NCBI RefSeq assembly: GCF_900142215.1
Contig: NZ_FRAC01000018.1
Coordinates: 1 to 64,000 of the forward strand
Reading direction: 5' to 3'
DNA from: Anaerocolumna jejuensis DSM 15929
GTDB lineage: Bacteria > Bacillota > Clostridia > Lachnospirales > Lachnospiraceae
DNA length: 64,000 nt
The notes under the pieces were generated by a model. That model was not told where the DNA came from, did not search any database, and saw only the letters and a program-made list of their open reading frames with translations. Made by a program: the position numbers and the translations under genes. Shown here in pieces: positions 23,538 to 32,719 of this stretch; within the stretch, counting starts at the first letter, position 1; each line of letters begins with the position of its first letter.

Positions 23538-26168
23538 TCATTCCACTTCACGAAGCCTTTCCACAATGCTGTATTTTTTGGTACTCTGATAAGATATGAC
23601 CGGGACTGCAACTGCTATTATTACAAATACCGGAAGTACAGAGAGGAACGGTATTATCGTAAAATGATACGTAAAATACTCTACGACATTATTAAATGCA
23701 CGGACTACCGATACCGATAACAAGGAACCAATGACAATCGATATCACTGCGGTAAAACTGATATAATACATTCCTTCATACACGAGCATTCTCTTAAGCT
23801 GGCTATTGGTAAGGCCGATGCTCTGCAGCATGGCGAATTCCCGCTTCCTAGTAATTACGCTCGTAAGCATTGTATTGATAAAATTAAGGATACCAATGAC
23901 CGAAATTACCAAGCTAAGTGCACCGCCTACCATACCTATCATATTGATAATGGATGAAAACTCCCCCCGTAATCCTTCCTTTGACTCAAAATCTGTATTC
24001 GGATCAACTTTCTCTGTGTAATTCTTAAGGAAACTTTGTAAAGCAGCTTCCTTATCATCCTGAACCTGGAATGCCGCAGCAAAACGTTCGGCGTCAGAAC
24101 AATTCGCTAACAGCTCTTTTACAGGCATGATGGTAACCAGCGCATTCATACCAAATCTGCGTAAGGTCATACTGGTTGGTATTTCATCGACTACCGCCAT
24201 AACTTCATACGTTTTCTTCGTTACATTTTCCCACTTTGAATCAATGATATTTCCTTTTTTATCTCTTACATATACATATTTTGATTCCGGACCATGGAGC
24301 TCTAGCTCTACCTTATCACCAGGTTTATAATAGGAGGACTTGGTATCATTAAGGACCTGTACCAGAATATATCTGCCTGTATTGAATTTCCCCAGATCAA
24401 TGCTTCCCTTGATTACCTTTAATTTCTTTAGTAAGGCTTCATCATAAGCAAACCGTTCTTCCGCAATCGGACTATTTTTCTTTATGACTTTTTGTATCTC
24501 AGAAAGGTTATTTCCAAAATCACGCACATCCAGTTTTCCTTCGCTGAATAATTTTTGATATTGCGCATGCCCACTTTCCGATAAGGTATGGGCCGTATCC
24601 CCAGGTAAACAATACAGCTGGTTTATGCTTTCGATTCCTTCTTCACTGCTTACTGCTTTATAGTAATTCTCATCTAATTTCAAACTTCCACTTAATCCAG
24701 TATTCATCAAAGCCGCCTGCCCTATCATAAAGTCACCGGTAAGCATTTCTTCCAAATAATTATCCAGACGGAAGGATTTCACAAATGTAACAACTTCTGT
24801 TAACAAGATTACACTTAGTGACATGGACAAGATAACCACAATTGTTTTCTTTTTATTTCTGGCCAGATTTGACAAAGCCATTTTTGATATTTTGGCCCCA
24901 TTTGTAGTCCTTTTTGTTTTCATTTTCTTATTGCTTGTCTCTGTATATTTGGTTGCTTCAACCGGTGATACGCTGCCAGCAATTTTACCTGGTTTTCTGC
25001 AGCTGATTATTACCGTGAACAGGGAAAATAATGCTCCAAATAAAAAGATATACGGATTCGCATTCAAGTGAAAATTAGCAGTATTTAGTCCATCCATTCC
25101 CTTAAATATAAGCGGCATCATACCGATACCCACCACATATCCAAGCCCAAGACCAACCGGAATACCAATGCAGGATAATAAAAATGCCTGCCTTCTTACC
25201 AGACTCTTTATCTGCTTTTTCGTAGCACCAATTGTTTTGAGTAAGCCATAAAAACGGATATCTCGAATAATGGATATATAAAAAATATTATAAATAATCA
25301 GGTAACCCGTTAATAACATTACAAAAAACGCTGTCAGAACCATAAAAAGACTTACAGGATCTATGTCTTTGCTTCGTTCGGACAGATACCCCCAGTTAAT
25401 TCCATAATCGATTTCTTTCGTTGCATAGCCGCTATCCTTAATTACTTTAAGTACCTTTTTTTCAATATTTCTGGAATTACTGAAAAATACATTAGCCTGA
25501 ATCAGACCAACACCGGAGTCTTCGGACTGTGATTTTTTTAAATTAACAAAATCCTTCTCTGTATAATTTTTTTCTATCTTATTTAAGAACGCTTTCGACA
25601 AATATACCTGGCTTGCCCCGATTACCGGATCTCCTTTATACCATCCACTGACTGTAAAGGTTTCCTTATACTCTTTCCCCATAAAGCCAAATTCCAAAGG
25701 TATCTTCGCACCTATTTTGTGCGGGATATGAAGCATATCCATTACAATTGTATCAACAACAATTTCGTTTTCCTCATCTGGCAGCTTTCCTTCTTTCAAT
25801 CTTGTAAAGGTGAAATCCAGATTCTCTGGTTCAATATAACGGATTTCTGTCTGCCTTTTCTGCAATTCTTTATTTTTTGCAAAGCCAATTAATATGTCAT
25901 AACTGGACTTTTTTATCAGCGGATGACGGGTTAATTTATCATACTGTTCTTTTGTAATCTCTTTAAAACCAGCATGTGCGGATGTTCCAATCGCTCTCAT
26001 GCTCTGTTCCTGTGTGACCTGTATCATTCCTGACCCTACTGAAAACAGGGTCGTAAACAGGAGAGCGGTCAGCGCAATTGCAATTACAGCAAATATATTA
26101 CGCATTCGATTATTCTTTAGGCTTCGGTTTGATAATCGCCTGATAATTTTCTTATTATTATTCTTCAT
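23538..26168 (-). CDS. FtsX-type ABC permease of a Bce-like module
   Basis: Large membrane permease of 876 aa. An N-terminal membrane helix (about 25-45) is followed by an extracytoplasmic MacB-PCD-like domain, then FtsX core helices (about 255-385), a second large external domain (about 450-730) and C-terminal FtsX helices (about 745-870). FVMLLTGYLIIYNIF and REFAMLQSIGLTNSQL are FtsX hallmarks. The ATG at 26168 follows GGAGATATCG. It works with the ATPase encoded directly upstream and is downstream of a two-component system, an arrangement known for antimicrobial-peptide sensing and detoxification (BceRS-BceAB, VraFG). The actual substrate is unknown. Confidence 0.9.
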   Translation of the reverse strand: MKNNNKKIIRRLSNRSLKNNRMRNIFAVIAIALTALLFTTLFSVGSGMIQVTQEQSMRAIGTSAHAGFKEITKEQYDKLTRHPLIKKSSYDILIGFAKNKELQKRQTEIRYIEPENLDFTFTRLKEGKLPDEENEIVVDTIVMDMLHIPHKIGAKIPLEFGFMGKEYKETFTVSGWYKGDPVIGASQVYLSKAFLNKIEKNYTEKDFVNLKKSQSEDSGVGLIQANVFFSNSRNIEKKVLKVIKDSGYATKEIDYGINWGYLSERSKDIDPVSLFMVLTAFFVMLLTGYLIIYNIFYISIIRDIRFYGLLKTIGATKKQIKSLVRRQAFLLSCIGIPVGLGLGYVVGIGMMPLIFKGMDGLNTANFHLNANPYIFLFGALFSLFTVIISCRKPGKIAGSVSPVEATKYTETSNKKMKTKRTTNGAKISKMALSNLARNKKKTIVVILSMSLSVILLTEVVTFVKSFRLDNYLEEMLTGDFMIGQAALMNTGLSGSLKLDENYYKAVSSEEGIESINQLYCLPGDTAHTLSESGHAQYQKLFSEGKLDVRDFGNNLSEIQKVIKKNSPIAEERFAYDEALLKKLKVIKGSIDLGKFNTGRYILVQVLNDTKSSYYKPGDKVELELHGPESKYVYVRDKKGNIIDSKWENVTKKTYEVMAVVDEIPTSMTLRRFGMNALVTIMPVKELLANCSDAERFAAAFQVQDDKEAALQSFLKNYTEKVDPNTDFESKEGLRGEFSSIINMIGMVGGALSLVISVIGILNFINTMLTSVITRKREFAMLQSIGLTNSQLKRMLVYEGMYYISFTAVISIVIGSLLSVSVVRAFNNVVEYFTYHFTIIPFLSVLPVFVIIAVAVPVISYQSTKKYSIVERLREVE

Positions 26169-26216
26169 CGATATCTCCATTTTTCTGCGACAATTTCTAT
26201 TGACTACTATATAAAA

Positions 26217-26885
26217 TTACTTTCCAATAATCCTTCCATCTTCGATATGAATGATACGATCACATAACTGTGCTAATGCTTCATTATGTGTTATCATTAC
26301 GATTGTCTGGCTGAATTTTTTACCGGTCATCTTTAACAGCCCAATTACTTCCTGCGAGTTCTTGGAATCCAGATTACCAGTTGGCTCGTCAGCAAGAATT
26401 ATCGTTGGTTTCGCAGCTAATGCTCTGGCTATTGCCACTCTTTGCTGCTGCCCACCGGATAACTGGTTTGGCATATTGTATTTTTTATCGTCAATACCAA
26501 GCGTCTTTATGATGTCCGAAACATATTTTTCATCCACTCTGTTTCCATCCAATTCTATGGGTAATACAACATTCTCATAGACATTCAGGATTGGAACCAG
26601 ATTATAATTTTGGAAGATAAATCCTATGTTTCTTCTTCTGAATATCGTCAGTTCATTTTCGCTAAAAGCGGATAAATCACGTTCTCCTACTGTAACCTTT
26701 CCACTTGTGGCGTAGTCGAGACCACCTAACATATGAAGCAGTGTGGATTTACCGCTTCCAGAAGTGCCGACAATGGCAACAAATTCGCCTTCCTCCACAG
26801 ACAGATCGACTCCATCCAGGGCTTTCACTATATTCGGCTCTTTTCCGTAATGTTTCTTTAAATTCTTAGTTGTTAATATATTCAT
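26217..26885 (-). CDS. ABC transporter ATP-binding protein, LolD/BceA type
   Basis: ATPase of 222 aa that energises the FtsX permease encoded 48 bp downstream. Walker A is GTSGSGKSTLLH, the Q-loop is FIFQNYNLVPILNVYENV, the signature is LSGGQQQRVAIARAL, Walker B is IILADEPTGNLDSKN and the switch His lies in VMITHNEALAQL. The length fits MacB/BceA-like ATPases without extra domains. It follows the two-component genes by 115 bp, so it may have its own promoter controlled by the response regulator. Confidence 0.93.
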   Translation of the reverse strand: MNILTTKNLKKHYGKEPNIVKALDGVDLSVEEGEFVAIVGTSGSGKSTLLHMLGGLDYATSGKVTVGERDLSAFSENELTIFRRRNIGFIFQNYNLVPILNVYENVVLPIELDGNRVDEKYVSDIIKTLGIDDKKYNMPNQLSGGQQQRVAIARALAAKPTIILADEPTGNLDSKNSQEVIGLLKMTGKKFSQTIVMITHNEALAQLCDRIIHIEDGRIIGK

Positions 26886-26999
26886 CGCTAACTCCTTATT
26901 TTCTTCAGGTATATCCTGACCTTATTATCATTCTATCTGATAAATCTTACAGGGTTATGACAGGGTCAAAAAGAGATTCTTACAGAATTGTAAGAATCT

Positions 27000-27911
27000 C
27001 TAAGGGGTTATCAAATCATTTTTTAAGAAAACTGAAAACTTACTGCCTTTCCCTACCTTGGAATCGACGGTTACATAACCGCCCTGTTTCGATAATATCA
27101 ACTGAGAAAGATATAGCCCAAGTCCGGTACCTTCTTTCTGTTCTACCTGCTCGCTGCGATAAAACCTCCGGAAGATTAGATTGAATTCCTCCGATGGGAT
27201 TCCAATTCCCTGATCTTCAATCTGAATCTTGGTATAAAGCTCCATTGGTACCAGGCTAATTTTGATTTCAGACGATTCAGGAGAATATTTTACTGCATTC
27301 TCTAATATATTGGATAATGCTTCCACTGTCCACTTACGGTTATGAAACAGCTTTCTGTCTTCGCACTCCTCAAGAACGATGCGTATCTGCTTTTTCTCCG
27401 CCTGACTGAATACAGCGCTTATACTGTCTGCAATGGTTTCTTTTATAAATGACGGAGCCTCGTTAAACTCAATGATTCCTGTTTCAAGGCGCGAGGTCTT
27501 AAATAATGATTTTAACAGCCATTCCATCTTGGCTGCCTGCTCGCCTGTTCTTTGAATAAATTCTTCTCTCTCTTCTTCCGATAGTGATTCTGTTTTTAAG
27601 ATTTCAACATACATCGTAATATTTGCAAGCGGTGTTTTTAACTGATGCGATAAATCCGATATTAACCTTGTTACCATTTCTTTCTCTTCTTTTGAAGAAT
27701 TCATATCATGTTTTGCTATCAGGAGCAGGCGTTTTAACTGACTAATCAGCTTTGATTCTCTGGTATCAGAAACATCTGTGTCTTCAACTGTTCTCTTTGA
27801 TATGAACATATCGATTATCGTACTAATACGACCTAGTACCTTGTTAAGATACAGGTAGCAGAAAAGGATTGTAACCAGACATAGTAGTATCGATAGTATT
27901 GGTATCATCAT
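27000..27911 (-). CDS. Sensor histidine kinase of the Bce-like module
   Basis: Membrane histidine kinase, 303 aa. One clear N-terminal hydrophobic segment (IPILSILLCLVTILFCYLYL) and almost no extracytoplasmic part. H-box SDLSHQLKTPLAN, N-box ALSNILENAVKYS, G1 DQGIGIPS and G2 GTGLGLYLS are intact, so it should be active. Lack of a sensor domain is typical of kinases that receive the signal from the partner ABC transporter. The start ATG at 27911 overlaps the regulator stop codon (ATGA), giving translational coupling; an in-frame TTG at 27929 is less likely. Confidence 0.92.
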   Translation of the reverse strand: MMIPILSILLCLVTILFCYLYLNKVLGRISTIIDMFISKRTVEDTDVSDTRESKLISQLKRLLLIAKHDMNSSKEEKEMVTRLISDLSHQLKTPLANITMYVEILKTESLSEEEREEFIQRTGEQAAKMEWLLKSLFKTSRLETGIIEFNEAPSFIKETIADSISAVFSQAEKKQIRIVLEECEDRKLFHNRKWTVEALSNILENAVKYSPESSEIKISLVPMELYTKIQIEDQGIGIPSEEFNLIFRRFYRSEQVEQKEGTGLGLYLSQLILSKQGGYVTVDSKVGKGSKFSVFLKNDLITP

Positions 27912-28684
27912 AACATGCTTTCCTTCCAAATATACCCCATGCCATGCACTGTCTTTATCAATTCTGGTTTGGATGGATTCTCTTCCAGCTTTTTTCGTAA
28001 TCTGCTAATGTTAACCGGAAGCGTATTCTCATTAACAAAATTCGAATCGACATCCCAGATAGCTTCCAGTATCTGTTCTTTTAAAAGTACCCGCCCGTGG
28101 TGCTCCATGAATAGTAACAGAATCTTATATTCTGTTATGCTTAACTCGATTTCTTCCAGGTTATTAAAGTCACCTGCAAAATCCTTTGTACCCATAGTTC
28201 CATCCACGGTCTTGGGATGATTACCGGAAATCTCCCGATATACCTTCATCGTCTCCTTACATAACCGGATATGATTGGAACATAACCAATGACCTTTTGC
28301 CTGCATAAAGGAGCCTTTCGGTTCTTCATACATTTTTAATCTTGTAGCAACCCTTGCCTTTAATACCGACAGAGAAAATGGTTTTGTAATATAATCATCC
28401 GCACCGGTCTCAAATCCCATCACTTCATCCGTCTCCAAATCTCTTACTGTCAGCATGATAATTGGAATGTTTGAGATTTCTCTAATCTTCTTACAAAAAT
28501 TAAGACCATCCCCATCCGGAAGATTTAAATCCAAGATAATTAGATTGAGCTTATTACTTTGGAATACGGCCCAGCCGTCGGCTAAGGAATGTGCAGAGTG
28601 TACCTGGAAACCCTCTTTTTCTAATGTAAAGCATATGCCCCGATTCAGCCCTTCATCATCTTCTATCACCAGTACAGCCTGCAT
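27908..28684 (-). CDS. OmpR-family response regulator with extended linker
   Basis: Response regulator of 258 aa. The receiver has acidic pocket EDD, phospho-acceptor Asp52 in ILDLNLPDGDG, Thr in IIMLTVRD and Lys in ITKPFS. The C-terminal winged helix (SITEYKILLLFMEHHGRVLL.. INTV-type wing KTVHGMGYIWK) is of OmpR type. About 30 extra residues lie between the receiver and the DNA-binding domain (around 135-165: NHPKTVDGTMGTKDFAGDF), so the protein is longer than the usual 225-235 aa. It probably controls the ABC genes encoded downstream. Confidence 0.92.
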   Translation of the reverse strand: MQAVLVIEDDEGLNRGICFTLEKEGFQVHSAHSLADGWAVFQSNKLNLIILDLNLPDGDGLNFCKKIREISNIPIIMLTVRDLETDEVMGFETGADDYITKPFSLSVLKARVATRLKMYEEPKGSFMQAKGHWLCSNHIRLCKETMKVYREISGNHPKTVDGTMGTKDFAGDFNNLEEIELSITEYKILLLFMEHHGRVLLKEQILEAIWDVDSNFVNENTLPVNISRLRKKLEENPSKPELIKTVHGMGYIWKESML

Positions 28685-28994
28685 ATCTCCATCATCCTTT
28701 CCTTATGTACTAATAACACCTTTCTCTGTTTTCTTTACGAAAGAATCCATGATTGTGTTATTCTTTTTATCCAGATTCTTCAAACCTATCCTATATATAT
28801 TCCACACTTTCCACTTTACTTCTAACTTATCGGTCTTTATCAGCATTCCAGCCAATAATACCTGTTCTTAGGCAGTAATTCTAAGCATTACTATAATCCA
28901 TATTTTGCTATTATGCAACATGAATCTGAATCCCAGGCAGCTGCCATAGTCCAATTTAACGTTATAATACTGCATCGAAAAAGAACAAAAAAAA

Positions 28995-29019
28995 GTGACC
29001 ATCTGTTGTAAATGGTCAC
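28995..29019. terminator. Hairpin GTGACCAT/ATGGTCAC with T-rich flank
   Basis: An 8-bp perfect stem with a 9-nt loop, A-rich on the left and T-rich on the right. It lies in the 28685-29283 gap, where no gene is seen. Could end transcripts on either strand. Confidence 0.5.
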
Positions 29020-29143
29020 ATTTATTATTTCTTTTTATGCAATTTGATAAAATAGTTTTATTCTAAGCTTTATTGCTATTTCTATAATTTATCAATTATA
29101 TATTTCTACAATAATTTAACAACTTCTTTTCAAATACCCCTAA

Positions 29144-29190
29144 GCTTGTTCTGTATTCCGCTAATATTATTGAAGAAATACAGAACAAGC
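29144..29190. repeat. 14-bp perfect inverted repeat
   Basis: GCTTGTTCTGTATT (29144-29157) and AATACAGAACAAGC (29177-29190) around a 19-nt loop. It lies downstream of the lytic transglycosylase gene. It has no T-run, so it is not a classic terminator. Confidence 0.5.
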
Positions 29191-29283
29191 CGAAACAAAA
29201 CTATCTAATATAACAATCCAGTAAACTAATTTTTCTATATATGTAAACATTTTTACCATTACATCGAACGGCTAAATAATACC

Positions 29284-30285
29284 TTAGTTCTTACCGCCAT
29301 AACCCTTATATGTACCGTAAACTACATCTGCATATTGATTTGCCAGTATAGGGCGGCCATAAGAATCTGTAGCTCCCGGATACCAGTAATCTCCTCCGTT
29401 ATAGTGCAATAAACCGTTATATATGTTGCCGAATTTAGCAATCTTTTCATTTAAAATCAATCCGCCCAGGCTTACCTGATCTTGTTCACTGCTGTGATTA
29501 TAAGCATGGCCAAATGTGGAGCTGAATTGAGATAAATAAGCACTACGTGTGTTTGGTTCTACCTGCATCAATCCGTCACCGGCTGATGGACTGCCTGGCA
29601 AGCCTGCTCCAAAGCTGCTTTCCTTTTTGATAACAGCACACAGCAATAAAGCAAAATCTCCGCCTTTACCAAATTTATTGTCTACATTCACTGTATATGT
29701 CCATATGTTACTTGGTACTTCGGAAGGCTTTGTTACGGAAGGATCTGGATTTGATGAACCAGTATAAATCTTCACCGATGACATTTTATCATTGACATTG
29801 TCGCCAACCCAGGAAGAGCTTGAAGTATAGGTCCATTTTGTTCCTCCAAAATTATCATTCTCATATACTTCAACAGTCCAGCCGTCAGGAACCTTGAGAG
29901 AGGACATCCAGTCATTCGGAATTCCTTTTTCATTCAGCTGAGATAGTGTATAATTACCTACCCCAAGCGTTATTGCTGCCCCGCCATAGTTTATATCTGC
30001 ATAGAATGTCACTCCGTTTGTTGCCGGTGGTGTTGTTGTTCCGCTGCCGCCTTTCTCCCATAAAGCAGGCACATTGGATGGTTCCCAGCCTACGAGGGAA
30101 GTATGCGCCTGACGACAGGTATAAGTACTTCCACTATATGTTACTGTATCACTTACTGCATATGCAGTATTTGGAGCCCATGCCCCTCTGGCAGCTGCGC
30201 TCACTGGTAGGACTAGGCAAAATGTGGATATGAATACTGCTAAAACTACCATAAATACTTTCAAAGAACCCTTTTTCTTAGTCAT
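29284..30285 (-). CDS. Secreted modular protein: CBM5/12, beta/gamma-crystallin and lytic-transglycosylase-like domains
   Basis: Exported protein of 333 aa. A signal peptide is clear (residues 1-31, ending VSAAARG). Residues about 33-78 form a chitin/cellulose-binding CBM5/12 module (WAPNTAYAVSDTVTYSG, GWEPSNVPALWEK). About 92-178 form a beta/gamma-crystallin-like domain with two repeats (VTFYADINYGG and VEVYENDNFGGTKW). About 195-333 is lysozyme-like: IKKESSFGAG carries the probable catalytic Glu and GDGLMQVEPNT matches the SLT family GLMQ motif. It should cleave or remodel peptidoglycan or chitin outside the cell. The start at 30285 follows AAGGGGG. A leader hairpin lies just upstream. Confidence 0.87.
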   Translation of the reverse strand: MTKKKGSLKVFMVVLAVFISTFCLVLPVSAAARGAWAPNTAYAVSDTVTYSGSTYTCRQAHTSLVGWEPSNVPALWEKGGSGTTTPPATNGVTFYADINYGGAAITLGVGNYTLSQLNEKGIPNDWMSSLKVPDGWTVEVYENDNFGGTKWTYTSSSSWVGDNVNDKMSSVKIYTGSSNPDPSVTKPSEVPSNIWTYTVNVDNKFGKGGDFALLLCAVIKKESSFGAGLPGSPSAGDGLMQVEPNTRSAYLSQFSSTFGHAYNHSSEQDQVSLGGLILNEKIAKFGNIYNGLLHYNGGDYWYPGATDSYGRPILANQYADVVYGTYKGYGGKN

Positions 30286-30310
30286 TTTCTGACCCCCTTA
30301 TTTTATTTAT

Positions 30311-30339
30311 CTGTAGCTTTTCCATCAGGCAAGCTACAG
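30311..30339. promoter_or_regulatory. Leader hairpin upstream of the modular transglycosylase
   Basis: CTGTAGCTT and AAGCTACAG, 9-bp perfect stem with an 11-nt loop, 26 bp before the start codon of the minus-strand gene. It may be a 5' leader structure. Confidence 0.4.
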
Positions 30340-30522
30340 GTATAACTGTAACTTCATTGAATTAATAGTTAAATACTCCCTATGTGATTATAGTATATCA
30401 TTTATTTACATAGTGCAACATAAAATGCATAAAATAGGGTTATTTTCCTATAATCTGACTTAATAGCTATAGCTCAGAAATTTTAACAATCAAGCAAACA
30501 AACTTTTGCATTATAGATCAAA

Positions 30523-30870
30523 TTACTTCCGAATAGGGACATTGGTTTTTCGTACAATGTGGTTATGATTATCTACAAATACAACACTTGGTCTATGTTT
30601 TTCCGCTTCTTCCGGTGTAAGCCGTGAATATGCCATAATAATAATTTTATCATTAACCTGTACACATCTTGCCGCTGCTCCATTCAAACAGATTAAGCCC
30701 GAACCGCGTTCTCCGGCAATTACATAGGTTTCAAATCGTTGTCCGTTATTAATATCTACAATGCATACCATTTCATATTCTAAGATACCTGCCGCATCGA
30801 ACAGCTCTTCATCACAATCAGCTTTATTGTCTTTTCGATAATTCGTTATTTCATTCCTCAAAATCAAATG
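30523..30870 (-). pseudogene. panD: Aspartate 1-decarboxylase remnant lacking the N-terminal processing segment
   Basis: The frame from DEELFDAAGILEYEMV to the end (IVDINNGQRFETYVIAGERGSG, ICLNGAAARCVQVND) is unmistakable PanD, which makes beta-alanine for pantothenate. Active PanD needs about 24 N-terminal residues and a Gly-Ser bond that is cut to form the pyruvoyl group (typically NYVGSITIDEEL). Here the frame reads NYRKDNKADCDEEL: no Gly-Ser and no upstream segment, because the panC stop codon lies only about 45 bp before. No in-frame ATG with a ribosome site exists; the only upstream start is a TTG within panC. It looks like a deletion that removed the 5' part of panD. A sequencing or assembly deletion is the alternative. 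Confidence 0.7.
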
Positions 30871-31699
30871 TAAAATTATCAATGAGTCTGGACTTTCCAA
30901 TAAAAACTGCCATTGCAACTAAAACCCTCCTGTCCAGTTTATCTACCTGACTCATGGACATTGCATCTACAGCCTTTAGATAGTCAATTTTTGCCAGCGG
31001 TTCTTTTTCGATATATTTCTTCATAACTTTTATTAAAACAGCCGCATCCCTTTCACCGTCTTTAATCAGTTTCTTTCCAATTTGGATGCTGCCGTATAAA
31101 ACAGGTGCTGCTTTTCTCTCTTCTGCATTCAGATAGGTATTGCGTGAACTCTTTGCCACTCCATCCCTCTCACGTATGATGGGGCATCCAATTACTTCCA
31201 CATTTATATTCAAATCCCTGACCATACGTTTTATAATAGCAAGCTGCTGGGCATCCTTCTCTCCAAAATAGGCTCTGTCCGGAGTAACGATATTGAATAG
31301 CTTTAAAACTACGGTACATACCCCTCGGAAATGTACCGGTCTGCTTAACCCGCAAAGCTCCTCCGTAAGTACAGACATATCCGCATAAGAGCAAAAGTCT
31401 GCTTCATACATTTCTTCCGGCTCCGGATGAAAAATTAAGTCCACCCCATTTTCCTCACACAACCTGCTGTCGCGCTCCAAGTCTCTTGGATAGCTTGCCA
31501 GATCTTCTTGGGGACCAAATTGCATAGGATTGACGAAAATACTTAATACTATCCTATCATTTTCATCAGCCTGATTAATTAAGCTTTGATGCCCTTCATG
31601 CAGATATCCCATAGTTGGTATAAACCCAATGCTTAAGCCCTCTCTTCTCCATTCCATTATACATTTGCGAACTTCTTCTATCGTCTTAACGATCTTCAT
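30851..31699 (-). CDS. panC: Pantothenate synthetase PanC
   Basis: Joins pantoate and beta-alanine with ATP to form pantothenate; 282 aa, normal family length. PTMGYLHEGHQSLI carries the HxGH-type nucleotide motif. FVNPMQFGPQEDLASYPRDL, YFGEKDAQQLAIIKRMV and SSRNTYLNAEERKAA follow in family order; the usual Met of AMSSRN is Lys (AKSSRN). The start at 31699 follows GAGGTAAAAGT. It lies 18 bp after panB and is followed at once by the truncated panD, so beta-alanine would have to come from elsewhere. Confidence 0.95.
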   Translation of the reverse strand: MKIVKTIEEVRKCIMEWRREGLSIGFIPTMGYLHEGHQSLINQADENDRIVLSIFVNPMQFGPQEDLASYPRDLERDSRLCEENGVDLIFHPEPEEMYEADFCSYADMSVLTEELCGLSRPVHFRGVCTVVLKLFNIVTPDRAYFGEKDAQQLAIIKRMVRDLNINVEVIGCPIIRERDGVAKSSRNTYLNAEERKAAPVLYGSIQIGKKLIKDGERDAAVLIKVMKKYIEKEPLAKIDYLKAVDAMSMSQVDKLDRRVLVAMAVFIGKSRLIDNFTFDFEE

Positions 31700-31717
31700 A
31701 CTTTTACCTCCCGCTCC

Positions 31718-32551
31718 TCACTCTTTATACAATTTCCCGATTATTTCATCTGGTATATTAAAAACATGTGCTTCTCCAGGGAAAACACCAGCCTTTGTTT
31801 CTTCGATATACTGCTTAAAAGCAATTGTCATTATTTCACCCACATTAGCAAAACATTTTACAAACTTTGGTTTAAATGTGCTGTACAGGGAAAGCATATC
31901 CTGATAAACCAGAACCTGTCCGTCACACCCTGCACCCGCTCCAATTCCAATGGTAGGAATATGGATTGCTTCCGTAATTAAATCAGCCAGTTTATCCGGC
32001 ACACATTCCAACACAACTGCAAATGCCCCTGCTTCCTCCACCGCTTTTGCATCCCGTATCAGCTCCCTTGCAGTTTCTTCATCCCTTCCCTTGACTTTAT
32101 ATCCGCCAAACACATTTAACGACTGTGGTGTCAGTCCTATGTGTGCAACAACCGGTATGGAAGACTCTACAATTGCTTTAATCTGAGGACACATCCTTAC
32201 TCCGCCCTCTAGCTTTACTGCATGAGCGCGCCCTTCCTTCATTAGACGTCCTGCATTACAAACGGCATCATAAACGGAGGTCTGATATGACATAAAGGGC
32301 ATATCTGCCACAATAAGTGCATTTTTACAGCCCCGTGCAACTGCTGCAGTATGATGAATCATATCCTCCATGGTTACGGATAAGGTATCTTCGTATCCGA
32401 GCATTACCATTCCTAAGGAATCACCAACTAATATGGAATTGACTCCGGCTTCATCGATTAATCTGGCAGTAGAATAATCGTATGCTGTCAGCATCGTTAT
32501 CTTATCTTTCCTGTTCTTTTGTTCAAGTATGGTAGACACAGTATTTCTCAT
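31718..32551 (-). CDS. panB: 3-methyl-2-oxobutanoate hydroxymethyltransferase PanB
   Basis: First committed enzyme of pantothenate synthesis: adds a hydroxymethyl group from methylene-THF to ketoisovalerate. The protein is 277 aa, of normal length. MLTAYDYSTARLIDEAGV, LVGDSLGMVMLGYEDTLSVT, AHIGLTPQSLNVFGGYKVKG and IGIGAGAGCDGQVLVYQD are diagnostic. The ATG follows AAGGAGAGGAG. It is the first gene of panB-panC-(panD), expressed from a promoter about 420 bp upstream through a leader that contains an intrinsic terminator. Confidence 0.95.
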   Translation of the reverse strand: MRNTVSTILEQKNRKDKITMLTAYDYSTARLIDEAGVNSILVGDSLGMVMLGYEDTLSVTMEDMIHHTAAVARGCKNALIVADMPFMSYQTSVYDAVCNAGRLMKEGRAHAVKLEGGVRMCPQIKAIVESSIPVVAHIGLTPQSLNVFGGYKVKGRDEETARELIRDAKAVEEAGAFAVVLECVPDKLADLITEAIHIPTIGIGAGAGCDGQVLVYQDMLSLYSTFKPKFVKCFANVGEIMTIAFKQYIEETKAGVFPGEAHVFNIPDEIIGKLYKE

Positions 32552-32658
32552 AATTTCTCCTCTCCTTCTTAAATGCTATGAAATCTTTCTTAGGATGTTT
32601 CTTTTTGCAATCTCCAACGGCAGAAGAAGGCCATGAGCCCCATGGCTCGTTGTTTACA

Positions 32659-32717
32659 CAAAAAAGAGCACTTGTTTACGCAACAGATAAATCTATTGCA
32701 TAGCAAACAAGCGCTCT
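32659..32717 (-). terminator. Intrinsic terminator within the panB leader
   Basis: On the minus strand the arms AGAGCGCTTGTTT (32705-32717) and AAACAAGTGCTCT (32665-32677) form a 13-bp stem with one G-U pair, followed by a run of T. It lies about 110 bp before panB and downstream of the panB leader promoter, so it is placed for attenuation. Confidence 0.75.
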
Positions 32718-32719
32718 AT

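Noticed and set aside
30871..30918. Extending panD to a TTG start inside panC
   Set aside because: The added residues do not resemble the PanD N-terminal segment and there is no ribosome site.
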